Source: Polyodon spathula (Eukaryota; Chordata; Actinopteri; Acipenseriformes; Polyodontidae). Taken from it: DNA of 64,000 nucleotides. The notes beneath the pieces were generated by a model that did no database searches, was not told where the DNA came from, and was given only the letters and a program-made list of their open reading frames with translations. A program made the position numbers and the translations under genes. The DNA lies in the NCBI RefSeq assembly GCF_017654505.1, contig NC_054536.1:34579946-34643945 (forward strand), written 5' to 3'. Positions 12,532 to 22,334 of this stretch are shown piece after piece. Each line of letters opens with the position of its first letter. Position 1 is the first letter of the stretch.

Positions 12532-12534
<3 letters not shown>
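10921..12534 (-). mobile_element. Tc1-like DNA transposon with an intact transposase
   Basis: The element runs from CAGCTCTGAAAAATATTAAG at 10921 to the reverse complement of CAGCTATGGCAAATTTTTC at 12534, with TA dinucleotides on both sides. The ends agree only over the first bases (CAGCT-TG) and then diverge. It is about 1.6 kb, the usual Tc1 size, and encodes one complete transposase on the minus strand. It sits in a TA-rich site; a (TA)n array directly follows, so the TA duplication cannot be distinguished from microsatellite. It interrupts an LTR-like repeat that stops near 10906 and resumes near 12610. Confidence 0.9.
11226..12269 (-). CDS. Tc1-like DDE transposase, 347 aa, apparently complete
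   Basis: The protein cuts and pastes its own element, binding the inverted repeats through its N-terminus and joining 3' ends to TA targets in the nucleus. An N-terminal helix-turn-helix (residues ~10-50, with YSERRVASILKIS) is followed by an AT-hook-like linker GRGRKR (62-67) and a second helix-turn-helix (~70-120). The catalytic domain has D159 (VIFSDESNF), D251 (FQQDNAPCHT) and E286 ([10 protein letters not shown]). The 34-residue spacing between the last two is the classic DD34E of Tc1. GGGSVMIWG is also present. Length is normal for the family (about 340 aa), and no stop or frameshift interrupts it. An ATG two codons downstream (MPKELKRK) is an alternative start. Of all coding sequences in the window this is the best candidate for encoding an active enzyme; activity is inference. 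Confidence 0.93.
   Translation of the reverse strand: MTMPKELKRKVLSEEKKGSILALLAEGYSERRVASILKISKTAVHKNKVKQHTLGTTKLQTGRGRKRLSTDRDDRQLIRMSLSNRRMTSSDLQKEWQTAAGVKCTARTVRNRLLGAGLKSCKARKKPFISEKQRRARLRFAKDHKDWTVEDWSKVIFSDESNFQLCPTPGHLMVRRRPGEAYKPQCLAPTVKCGGGSVMIWGCFSKAGIRQICLCEGRMNQAKYKVVLEENMLPSALTMFPNSEDCFFQQDNAPCHTARSIKVWMEDHQIKTLSWPAQSPDLNPIENLWNVIKRKMDGHKPSNKAELLEFLRQEWHKVTQHQCKRLVESMPRRMKAVLENQGYSTKF

Positions 12535-12609
<75 letters not shown>
12535..12609. repeat. (TA)n microsatellite
   Basis: An almost pure TA array of about 75 bp directly abuts the right end of the Tc1 element. A shorter TA run borders the left end, so the transposon probably landed in a TA repeat that later expanded. Confidence 0.95.
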
Positions 12610-12612
<3 letters not shown>

Positions 12613-12745
12613 GATGTGAGTCAGGGTTGGGTTTTTAGTGAGTGGAGAACCTGAGAGAGAAGGAGAATAAATTAAAAACTAACAACACTTGTTTGTTTTG
12701 TGTTCATCCACAGTTTGTTTGTTTGTCGTCTAGTTTTGTTTAAAC
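12610..12745 (+). repeat. Continuation of the LTR-like repeat interrupted by Tc1
   Basis: The phrases 'cttgtttgtt-tgtgttcatccac' and 'tttgtttgtttgtc-tctagttttgtt-aaac' match 10403-10458 closely. This is therefore the downstream part of a further copy of the 10.0-10.5 kb LTR-like repeat, displaced by the Tc1 element and TA array. Confidence 0.6.
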
Positions 12746-12812
12746 TAGGGATGCACCGGATCCAGGATTCGGTTTTGGATTCGGCCCGAAAACCTACTTT
12801 TTAATTAATTAA
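12746..12812. mobile_element. hAT-type terminal fragment
   Basis: The sequence 'tagggatgcaccggatcc' followed by 'ggattcggttt-ggattcggcc' matches the style of terminal repeats of widespread vertebrate hAT elements (GGGATGCACCG with repeated ATTCGG). No partner end was found. Recognition is from memory of the family. Confidence 0.5.
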
Positions 12813-13607
12813 TTTATTTTCTCTTAGCCGGAGACTACTGCATAACAAAATATTATATTAAGCCATAAACATACATAAAGAAGAGATGGGTCAGTCAGGT
12901 GGCCTGGAGGTGATCTGCTGGTCTTTGTGTTCAAAACTGAACTGTCTGTAAGTCTGGAGCCTGAACTACCTTTTGTTACCAGCCTCTGATCCTTTCCAAC
13001 ATAGCATGGAAAAGGACACCAAAAACTATTTACTATCTGTCAATCTCCTACATCTGCAGGCTATAATGAATTGTTGTGAAATAGTAATCCACTGCAGATG
13101 CAGGATATGTTAATCCCATAAATGCTTGGTGCCCATAAACATTGATGATATAACAACATCGTATCACCATCGTCAACGTTAGTCTCTTGTTCATGAGAAT
13201 GCCTAACACAATTGCAATAATTGAAAAACACATTGTTATGATAATATTTGAAACAACTTAAAAAATGTATTACTAAAATTTAAAGTATACATTTCATTTA
13301 CATTGTGAACAATGGTGAGATAATAGATCCATTGAGCGTGTACTCCAATACAACTGTAGGGAGTGGATTCATTGAAAGGTTGATATTGTGCATCAACCAC
13401 AACTACAATGGTAGTCCATGTATAAAATATGAATGGAATATAGATTTCTTCAGTGTGGAACAACAATACCACAGATAATACCACTGGCAAATCACATTAT
13501 TCATCACCTACTGCATTTCAAACTTGCTCTTTCAATCCTATATCACCACTTGTTTTAACTAGCTCTAATGAGTATGTAAAGTTTTGGATCTGACTCTTAT
13601 GATCTAC
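12813..13607. other. Intergenic DNA with no recognised feature
   Basis: Moderately complex AT-rich sequence. Short minus-strand frames (13048-13490) have no domain or composition typical of genes. Confidence 0.4.
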
Positions 13608-13986
13608 TGTGACAGAGAGTGAATGAATCATGATCAATGAGTCAGCAATCTTTCTCCCAACCTGTGAGGGTACCATATAACAGGATGTTTATTGTTATTA
13701 TAATTTCGGGACTGAACCACGTGGTTTTACTGACTTTACACATTGTTGTGTGTAGTCAGTGTTATTATTTAAAAGCCTTTAATCAAGCTTTGTTATTTAC
13801 CATTGAACTGTTGTTGGACTGCTGTTTCTAAGCACGGCATCACCTCTACACTTGTGCATTACATACCACTTTGCCACATCTACAGACTGGTTTTCGACTG
13901 TGACTTTTGTGGGACTCTTGCACCTACTGACAGCTGTTCATTTGACTTCGGTTTTTAAGACCACAATAATTTTGTGACAGTCAACA
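13608..13986 (+). mobile_element. LTR-like block related to 41625-42234
   Basis: It opens TGTGACAGAGAGTGAATGAATC and soon has 'tcagcaatctttctcccaacctgtgagggtaccatataac'-type sequence. The block at 41625 opens in the same way (TGTGATGGAGTGTAAATGAATC, then 'caatctcccaatctgtgagggtgctatataac'). After about 75 bp the two diverge. TG...CA ends are possible (13608, 13986), but no target duplication was seen. Confidence 0.4.
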
Positions 13987-15414
13987 TGTTGTGCCATCTA
14001 TAAAATAACAAGGATAGGATTGTTTTCACAAAAGCGCCGAAATGCTAGCCCTACATGCATTGCATGCCACTGCATTTACAGCAGTGCTAATGCTTTATAA
14101 TTACATTCCGAAATTTGTTTAAAATGTTTGCCTATAACAATTTGCTAACAGTTATACACTGAAGACAATAACTAAACATTAATGATAAAATGCTAAAGAA
14201 GACCGTGAGTTAGCAGTACACACATATAATTGAATTTAACCTGTAATGGTTGATTAGTTCATTTGAACTGAACTCAAGCTGTTTAAATTCAATAAAACAA
14301 AACTGCAGTTTGCACAGATTGCTCACTGAGGCATAGACAGCTGGCTGCAAACATTATAAAGCAGATTCTGTGTAGTGCTTTCAGTGATGATGGGTGCATT
14401 GTCACTGCCAGTGTTTTTGTCTGACCTTGGTAAAACTCAGGTTAAGATGTCTAGGGGTGTGGCAAGAGTTCAAGTCCATGCATGCCAGGCACTGTGTGTA
14501 CAAAGTGCACTTCTCATCCTGCGCATGAGTCAGCCTTTTTCATCCCAGGTTTTTAGAAATTACATTCTGTTTTCACTGAAAGTAGACAGAGGTCTCAGTG
14601 GTGCAATCAGGCCTAATGACAGCAACAAGGGTAAACAGCCAAGTCTGTCACAGGTTAGAAAATTGGTCATTTTTCATAGTTAGACTATAACTTATAGCAT
14701 CAGGCCACTTCATAACTATAGTGGATAATGCATTAAGCAGCTTCAAATGGCATTTTCATAGTTTACCAGATCAATCAATTGCTACTATAATGTTGTGAGT
14801 TTTTTTTTTTTTTTTTATTATTTTTTTTTTTATATTTGTTCAGTCTATAAGGCTTTGTTTAAGATGTTTTGGCCTGTCTTTATTTTAGTAAGCACAGGCA
14901 TCACCTAGTGCACACCTACTCTGTATTGCCAGAAATACTCCACCTTTATTTGGTGTTTACAAGATGCACCTGCCTGCCTAGTAAACAGCAGATTAGTAGT
15001 TTCAACCATATCCTCTTGTTGTTTTATTTTAAGATTCTCTTCAAAGAAATACAGAATGTCCTGTTGCATCTTTCTGTAAGGCCAGTCACCCGTAGATTTT
15101 GTTCACTGTTAAAATGAATGAGATTCATTTAATTAGCAGTTACTGCACAGTATCTACCTTGTTTTAACTTATTTTATGAATAAACAGATTATTTATAAGT
15201 AGATATTTGCCTTGCACAAAATCACACAGACGTATATAATTTATTTCCTGAAAGCTTGAAAAAAAAAAAAAACGCTGTCAGCTATGAGCTTTTTATGTAA
15301 GTGTGCTTGTCAGTTTCACTGTTAGAAAACTACTAGGCCTGTTTGGTGATCTAGCACCTCATATTACAGTGGAATGATACAGCGGAACATGGTGACATGC
15401 AAGTCAGTTCAGGC
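13987..15414. other. Intergenic DNA with no recognised feature
   Basis: AT-rich sequence with T homopolymers at 14800-14830 and an A run near 15259. Open frames at 14375-14683 and 14869-15117 show no domain and are probably chance. Confidence 0.4.
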
Positions 15415-15489
15415 TGTTAACTGAATAAGACAACAACTTGTTTGAGCTGTTTGAGCTGAACTTTTATTCCAACTTGTATTGAGTTAACA
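15415..15489 (-). mobile_element. Partial copia-type LTR, interrupted at a TTAA
   Basis: 75 bp from TGTTAACTGAATAAG to GTTAACA closely matches the start of the LTR at 16749 ('tgttaactgaataaga', 'acaa-ttgtttga-ctgtt', 'cttttattccaact-gta', 'gttaaca'). It is in the position of the 3' LTR of the minus-strand element 15415-16952. The remainder of this LTR is missing, and the match ends exactly at a TTAA where a piggyBac-like terminus begins. Confidence 0.6.
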
Positions 15490-15720
15490 CAAGAACCGCC
15501 ATGCGGGTCACTGTGACCCATTTTGCACTTAAAATGTTAATTACTCTTCCGTTGGAAATCATGTGTGTGTCTGTTTTTGACTTTCCCTAAATATATGAAT
15601 TAAATATTCTGACAGTGTTTGACAGCCAGAATTGCAAAAATGATAAAGTTATTAACCGTTCGACCTAAAACTGCCACGCGGATCAATGTGACCCATGCAT
15701 TATGATACATGTCGGTTTTT
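15484..15720 (+). mobile_element. piggyBac-like terminal region
   Basis: From the TTAA at 15484 the sequence reads TTAACACAAGAACCGCC and then GGGTCACTGTGACCC, a perfect 7+1+7 palindrome. A diverged second copy of the block ('TTAACCGTTCGACC', then 'gccacgcggatcaatgtgaccca') occurs at 15655-15700. TTAA targets and TTAACACTAGAA-like ends are the signature of piggyBac elements; a similar end is at 23930 (minus). The opposite end was not identified. Confidence 0.5.
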
Positions 15721-16298
15721 TTTATAACGTAAGATAGTCTATTATTTTTGTAAATGCAGCAAACAAGACACGCCCTTTCCTCCTAACACATGTGTTGTTT
15801 ACATTTTATTTCAAGCCTTTGTAGACTGACTACAAGACAAAGACTGCTATGATAGTGGATTTGTCAAGATGCCAAACTCAGTGAAAGCCTAGTTGCTTAT
15901 TTTTCAATGTACCTGGGAGACAACAATCTTTCGTTTTGTTCCACAAATGCAACTGGGAATATATAAGAAGGAAATACTTAATCTTGAAAGTAGTCATTTT
16001 GATTGAAATACAGCAAGCTGCACTCAGATGCATAAATGCTTTGACAAATTGCGCACCATGTTCATTTTACATATCTATTCAATGGATTTGTGCCTTTCAA
16101 TTGCGCTGCTATTGAGGGAGAGCTTGTTTGCTGTTGGTAATGAGAACTGCCGCCGCTTGTTTTTGGTTCAGTGAAATATGAAAATATCCTGTTTCATTCA
16201 TATTCCTTTGGAAAATGCAGCAGGTCTGACATTGCCAAAAATCAGTTTTAATGCAGACTTCATTGATGAAAAAGTTAAGTCACTGTATGCTGTTAAAG

Positions 16299-16728
16299 CT
16301 AACTGTCTTTGACATCCAGGCTTGCACAATGTAATAGTTTGTAAGCTAAAACTGCATCAGGAAGATTCATGTTATGTTTTCCCGTTTTGTTGTAACGGTG
16401 TTCGAATTCCATGATATAATCAGACATAGGCATCGAGCTCGTCTTACGCAAACCGTTAATGTTCGAGTAACGCCTCATAGGCACTATCTTTAGCTTCCTT
16501 TAGAAACACAGAGTCAAGAACACCCAGTAAAATTTTCATAATGGTATCTCGACTCAACTCAGCCGCGGCAATCTCCAGCGCCGTATCCTTGGATTTCCAG
16601 GTGAGTGAGACAGCCAGTGCCTACTTTTCCTTGGATAGGTCTGTAACACACCGCCAAATTTCAAGTTCATTTTCCCAGTTTTATATGATTGTTGTTCATC
16701 AAATGCGGGTGGAAGTTTGTAGTTGTTA
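16299..16728 (-). pseudogene. gag: Copia-type LTR retrotransposon gag remnant
   Basis: Minus strand, starting just after the primer-binding site. An N-terminal piece resembles YKLPPAFDEQQSYKTGKMN, then after a frame change there is ALAVSLTWKSKDTALEIAAAEL, and then a longer stretch with SDYIMEFEHRYNKTGKHNMN and LPDAVLAYKLLHCASLDVKD. This order matches nucleocapsid-precursor proteins I know from copia-like elements of aquatic animals. At least one frameshift and stops break it. The pol region that should follow is absent; unrelated AT-rich DNA and a piggyBac-like end lie downstream. Confidence 0.6.
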
Positions 16729-16729
16729 A

Positions 16730-16746
16730 CCATAGCTCTGCTACCA
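16730..16746 (-). other. Primer-binding site (initiator Met tRNA type)
   Basis: On the minus strand TGGTAGCAGAGCTATGG lies two bases inside the LTR end. Copia elements typically carry TGGTATCAGAGC here, complementary to the 3' end of initiator methionine tRNA. One base differs from that form. Confidence 0.65.
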
Positions 16747-16748
16747 TT

Positions 16749-16952
16749 TGTTAACTGAATAAGATGACAATTTGTTTGAACTGTTCAAGACTTTTAGTCC
16801 AACTCGTACTGCGTTAACATCACAGCCTTTGCCGTGCCATACAAGAAAAAAAAGAACAATCACCGTGATCTCTCCTTCACCCCGGAAACGGAAGTAATAT
16901 TCAAAGCATATTAAACGGGAAATAAAGGTGTTATGGGAATGTAATTCTTACA
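16749..16952 (-). mobile_element. 5' LTR of the copia-type remnant
   Basis: About 204 bp. On the minus strand it runs from TGTAAGAATTACATTCC to CAGTTAACA, with TG...CA ends, and is followed by AA and the primer-binding site. Its inner 75 bp match the truncated LTR at 15415. The outer boundary is chosen from the TG dinucleotide and is less certain than the inner one. Confidence 0.55.
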
Positions 16953-19900
16953 TAAACAAATGAAGTAATGATACTGGTAACTTGACACCGGCTGCAGATT
17001 AATCTTTACTTATTTTAAAGCTAATTTTGTAAAAAACAAAAAATTTTAAATTTTTATTATTATTATTTTTTATCGATCGATTTAAGAGATCCGATATATA
17101 TATATATAATATCTATATATATATAATTATATATATATATATAGATATATATAAATAAGGACAAGTTGGCTTTGTTACAGTCTTGTAGCCAGTAACCAGC
17201 TCTGTTTCAGAAGTGTCAGGCAATGTGTTTGTTTTTCTTCTTTTCCTGATGTCTAACAACAGTGCTTTATATGTGCTCTATTTTCAAATATGCACAGAGA
17301 CAGAATTGTCCCCAAAACAGAAGTATATGTTCTTTCTGCCAAAAATAAAGCATGCTAACTAGCCTGCAGCTGTCCTTATAAGACCTATGTCATGCCACCT
17401 TGTGAAATTTCCTTGGTACAAAAAGGGCCTTCTCATTTGCGTACTGTACTACAGCAATATGTACATATTGTATTCCAAAATACTTCAGGACCATTGGCAA
17501 GGTAACTTAAAATAACAAAATGATCCCTGGTGGCAGCATACATAAGAGTCATGGTAGTTACGCTTACAAACTTAGAACAAAGGGATCAGCCATATCAAAG
17601 AACCAAGCATTGTGGGTATCACCACAGCTAGTATGCTTTGATAAAGATGGTTGAAGACCTCATAAAAAAAGAAGATACTGTAATGAACCATAAAATGTGT
17701 TGAACTACTGTTTGTGTTTAAAAGTGTTTTTCCCTCAGGTGTAGAGCAACTGGGAATGTTATACAGTAACAGCTACTCTTAAATGATGTTTACAAAACTG
17801 TTCATTTCAACATGTCTAAAATCAAATGAATGGAATAGTATGAGTTACATAGTTACAATAATCCTTATGAGAGTGTTTCATCAGTACAAAATAAGAAACA
17901 TAATTAAAATGTTTCCACTGGTTTATATGTATCTCACTTTTAAAAACATTTCACATGCTGTTCATCCGTTGCAAGGGTTAAAGTTTTAGCCTGTTATAAA
18001 CCATTTAATTTAGTTGAAAAAAAAAAAAAAACACTGTTACAATGTATGCTGTGATAAATGATGAATAAATACATTCACTCAAAATCTCCTTTTTGTTCTG
18101 TATAATTATGAAACTGTCACTTACGCCCTCTGGTTCTGAACCCTTGTTATTTTTCACTGCAGATCTAGACACTAAACATTGCAAGCATGACAACATTTTA
18201 CCATCTGTTGGTAGATGGGAGACACTAAACCCAAATGTTCTCAATAAACAAAGAAAATGGTGTGAGTTAATAAAATCCATATAAATATTGCTCCACACTG
18301 TAGATGAAAAAGAGCGTATAGATTATCCCAACATGTTCTTTACTAGATAATGGTCAGAAACTGAATGAGGCTGTTGATAGTAAAAATGTGTACTGGTCAC
18401 TAACTAATGCTTACAGTATCTTTACTATGATTGAGAAGCTGGGCAGAACTTGTAGATATGTCATGTAATATAGTAAGTGTTTTAATCTATTTGAAGTGGG
18501 TTTGTTCCAGGAAGGGATATAAACATCAGTACAACCTTTACCATTATGAATCACTTGCATTATGTGGACATTGAACTTGATGCCATTGTTCTGAACAATA
18601 TGACTGCAGCCTGGCTGAGCAACTAGAGCCTACTTACTGAGTAGCCCATCAGATGTGTTTCTGTAATGACAGGTAACATCAAATGTAATTGAATACATGA
18701 AATTAAACTGTAAAATGAAATACAAAATCTAAAAAATACAATGACGGATGAGTTTGCTTTATTAAAAATAAGTATTTAAAAGCTGCACTTGCATCCCGTC
18801 CTTGGAGGCTTATAAAGTTCTAACTTTATAGATCCTCTTGATGGAATCTAAAACCCACCCCTCACCCTCACTCTTCATGGTCATCACCAAAACCAAGCTG
18901 AAGCCTTCATCAGTTAGTTCCATATGTTTCACCAACCCTGCTTGAAATGAACAGAAAACCTTTTTATTCACAGTTTAAGGGCGGGGCAGCCAATTTACAC
19001 CCCGCATTCTTGGGATTTTCACGTGGCTGGCCTGTAGCATTGCCTCCCTGCCACAGCTGAGTTAACAGAATAAAAAGAGATGGGATAGTGGGTGTCTGAC
19101 TAATCAGATGATATGTATCTCAGAAACAGCAACTGCAACCAAGTAATAAGTCTTTCATGAGTGGCAAACCTAGCCAGATGCAGCTACTTATCAGTCTGCA
19201 GTACATGCAGTCATAAACACCTGACAACTGAAAGGGGATGCTAATGGAATTATGTATAATACGCCAGAGAGTTTTGTGACTGAGCACTGTAAATAATGAG
19301 GGCAGATAAGCAGGAATTTGGATTAGGCACCTGACACACTATCTCCAATTTAAAGGGTTATAAGGAAGAAACATTCTGATGTAATTTTTTAATAGTGGAA
19401 TACTTCTGCTGTTTTCTTTCATTTGAATTAAAAATGTTATTTCATGATAACAGTACAGTTTGGATAAGCATATGTCACAAAGGTTTAAAAAGGATGTTGT
19501 ATTCTCAGGGTTAGTAAATATAGAAATTTATATTTCTGGTAAACTATATTGCTACCTTTTATGATTATAACACCATATATTTATGTATTTAATATTATAG
19601 AAGAAAAAAACAAGAATGTTGAAAACAGTTTTCAAAGAAACACTTTAAAATATCTTGGGGTGTGGAGGGGAAGCAAGATTTCAAGGCAGAGAATCTGCAA
19701 TGTGGATTTAAATTGCAATTGAACAGACAAATTAATGACGGATGATGAATTTAGAGACCTTGTTTATGGGTGCTGACAGATATCCGCAAAGCTGGCCGAC
19801 TAGCGAATACACGATGACATCATGTAGGTCTAGTGCCGCAAATAGGAAGTGACTCATAGGGCCACCTCCCCCAAAAGACAAAGCCGCCAAACCATGAATG

Positions 19901-20689
19901 GATAAAATGAAGATAATGAATGGGTAACACAACAACTGCGGTGGCGCAATGCCACCTACCCCCAAAAAGTATGAAAAGAATGAATGAAAAGCAAACAGCT
20001 GAGACACAGGCATGCCAATCCAGAGCATGAAATGCACCGAGGGGGACCCGGCCTCCCCATCCTGCCATGCAGAAACTAAATACAAACCGTTCGGCACTCA
20101 GGTAGAAAAAAAAACCCTACTCGCTGGTAGAAGGAAACCTTAGGGAATCCATGGCTGAGGTTAGCCTTTCATCCAGTCTCTAAAGAAGGCTGTCTCCCTG
20201 TTTGGCCTCACCACACGTAAACTGAGAGTCCAAACAAAAGAAGTGACATGAATTAACGCCACACAGTTTTTATGACGCTTGGATATGACGTGTTGAATAG
20301 TGGGCCGATTCTCCTTCCAGAAATGCAATCAAATTTTCCAAAAATCTTTACAAAGCTTTTTTTGCAACATCTCAAAAAAAGTAATTTGGGGTTTTTATTT
20401 ACTGCAGGCATTTCCTTTTGTCACTTTTTTTACACACTGAATGCATGCATGGTATTTCAAAACTAAGGGAATACTCTATTGATAGAATTCCTTAACAGTG
20501 AAGGTGTCTGAGAAGTACTTCCTGGTGTACTTGCCTGGTAATGGTTGTACCTTGTAATTCTTCATCAGCAGCGAGTATAGATATTTTTAAGAGTTAGCAA
20601 ATAATTCAAGAATTTCAAATAAGTTCTATACATTTGTGCACTTCCTGGACAAAAAAGAGGAAGAAACATATTGTAGTGCTCTGTACTAA
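16953..20689. other. Intergenic DNA; no gene recognised
   Basis: Contains an interrupted (TA)n array at 17093-17153 and an A run near 18018. 18780-19360 is unusually complex and low in simple repeats, the texture of conserved non-coding DNA, but this cannot be judged without alignment. 19740-20250 is GC-richer; its overlapping minus-strand frames (up to 121 codons, 19732-20097) show no domain I recognise and are probably chance. Confidence 0.35.
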
Positions 20690-21010
20690 GTGTTTTATGT
20701 TGCATCGTTTTGTGTCACTGTTCCATGTTTTGTCTATGCCCAGAGTGCCTGTGCATGAACGAGTGTGTCTGTGGGGTGGGGGTGGGGGGTGTGATCGAGT
20801 CGTGGCTGCAGCGTGCTTGTTAATGTTGTCCAATCATGTTGTGTTTGTCCCTTGTTCTATTTGTGGCGTCCAATAGCGTGTCTTGTTATGTCTACATTGT
20901 ACGTCTAGTTAAGTCTAAATGTTGTACGTTTTTGCTGGGTTTGGGGGTATAAAGGAGCAGCTTGCACGCTGCTGTGGGCTGTGTTGTGGTGTCCTGACCT
21001 TGGTGAAAAA
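20690..21010 (+). promoter_or_regulatory. Promoter-like block with CCAAT and TATA motifs (possibly an LTR)
   Basis: Two CCAAT motifs (gtccaatcatg near 20830, gtccaatagcg near 20869) precede a strong TATA box (gggtataaagg near 20947) and a GC-richer leader. Spacing fits an RNA polymerase II core promoter. No coding exon follows that I can recognise, and the style is close to retroelement LTRs, so an LTR origin is more likely than a host promoter. Confidence 0.35.
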
Positions 21011-21257
21011 AGTCACTGGTAAATGTGATTTGCTGCAGTCGTCTGGCTCTTTACAATATTTTATTGTCCTTTCAGTGGCTATGGTAAGAACAAATCCATA
21101 TCATTTGTAATTACACACTTAGTTGTTTTGCTATCTACAGTATTTCATTATGAGTTGAATGAAACATAACACAACAGTAAAATACACATTTTGTACAAGA
21201 GAGCTCTAATCCAGCTAAATACCAATTAAAACATTATACAATCCCTTCTATACACAC

Positions 21258-22325
21258 ACTGCACTCTGTTTATAAGAATCACATCCATCCCGGATGATTT
21301 GATTCTTATAAGCGGTTGATTCTTAAAATTGGATATGTGATTATTATGGTTGAGAATGAAAGCTTTGTTCCCTGCAGTGTAACGGGTTGACCCCTAGATG
21401 TCGTGAGTTCCCGCATGTATGCACAGGGAGCACACAAAGTATTGTTCAGTTAGTTCTCCAAGTGAAAGCTAGGTTTATCTTGTTTGTTTTATTATCAGTT
21501 GTTTCCCCACTACACTGTAAGAAAAATGAAACCAACACCTGTTTTAAGTGTAAATCAAGACTATAGTCTGACCATTTACACTGCCCTCAGCCACGTCACA
21601 TTACAATTAGCAAAGGCAGAGGCCTCTGTGCATCAGCAGTTTAAAAACAGCTTACAAATGTCAATGGTGCTCAATCACTGAGGACCATACATCAAAACAA
21701 GTCCTGGTGGGTAAACAACTTGTTATATGATCATGATTGTGTTTACTCAAGGCTGCAGAGTCCTATTTTCCTACAGTGTGCTTGAGAAGCGAATGTCTCG
21801 TGAGGGTGCCTAGTTTAACTGTCGTGCAGTGTTACATGTAATGGCCTTTGAATTAAATTGATATTACAGTACAGTGGCTTGCTTTTTCTCAGTTTTTCAT
21901 TAAGTGGAGATGCAAAGTTCTGCAATCCTCTCCCCTCCTCCTAACCATGCTGCAATCCCACTCCCTCTACATGCATATCACACAATAACACTGCTGTACT
22001 TAGTATGTATTCAATAATGTGTATTCACTTTATTTAAACACATTTTCACTAACAGAGAACACAAAAAACATACCTGCACAATGCAGTCACTGTTTGATTA
22101 CAAACAATGCAGTGTTTCCTGCATCACTGCACTATCCATGCTGTGTACGCGCCTGATCACGCAAGATGTGATTAAATTCAAATTCAAAAACAGCTTTATT
22201 AGCTGTACATGTCATTGCACTTTATCAAGTACCAAATTACATGTAGTCAGTTTGCCCTGAAATGATTCTTATAAGCGGACTGCTTGATTCTTACAAGCAG
22301 ATTATTTTACATTAGGTTAGTATAG
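21258..22325. mobile_element. pogo/Tigger-like MITE with 'gattcttataagcgg' ends
   Basis: The left end carries 'ctgtttataagaatcacatcc' and 'gattcttataagcggttgattctta'. The right end carries 'gattcttataagcgg' and 'gattcttacaagcag' in inverted arrangement. Inverted, tandemly repeated motifs of this kind are found at ends of pogo/Tigger-type elements and their deletion derivatives. No transposase is visible in the ~1 kb interior. Ends are approximate. Confidence 0.45.
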
Positions 22326-22334
22326 GATTGATTT

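Noticed and set aside
19732..20097. Minus-strand 121-codon frame that looks membrane-like (Phe/Leu/Gly-rich)
   Set aside because: No recognisable family, a second overlapping frame of similar length exists, and composition follows the local DNA; insufficient to call a gene.
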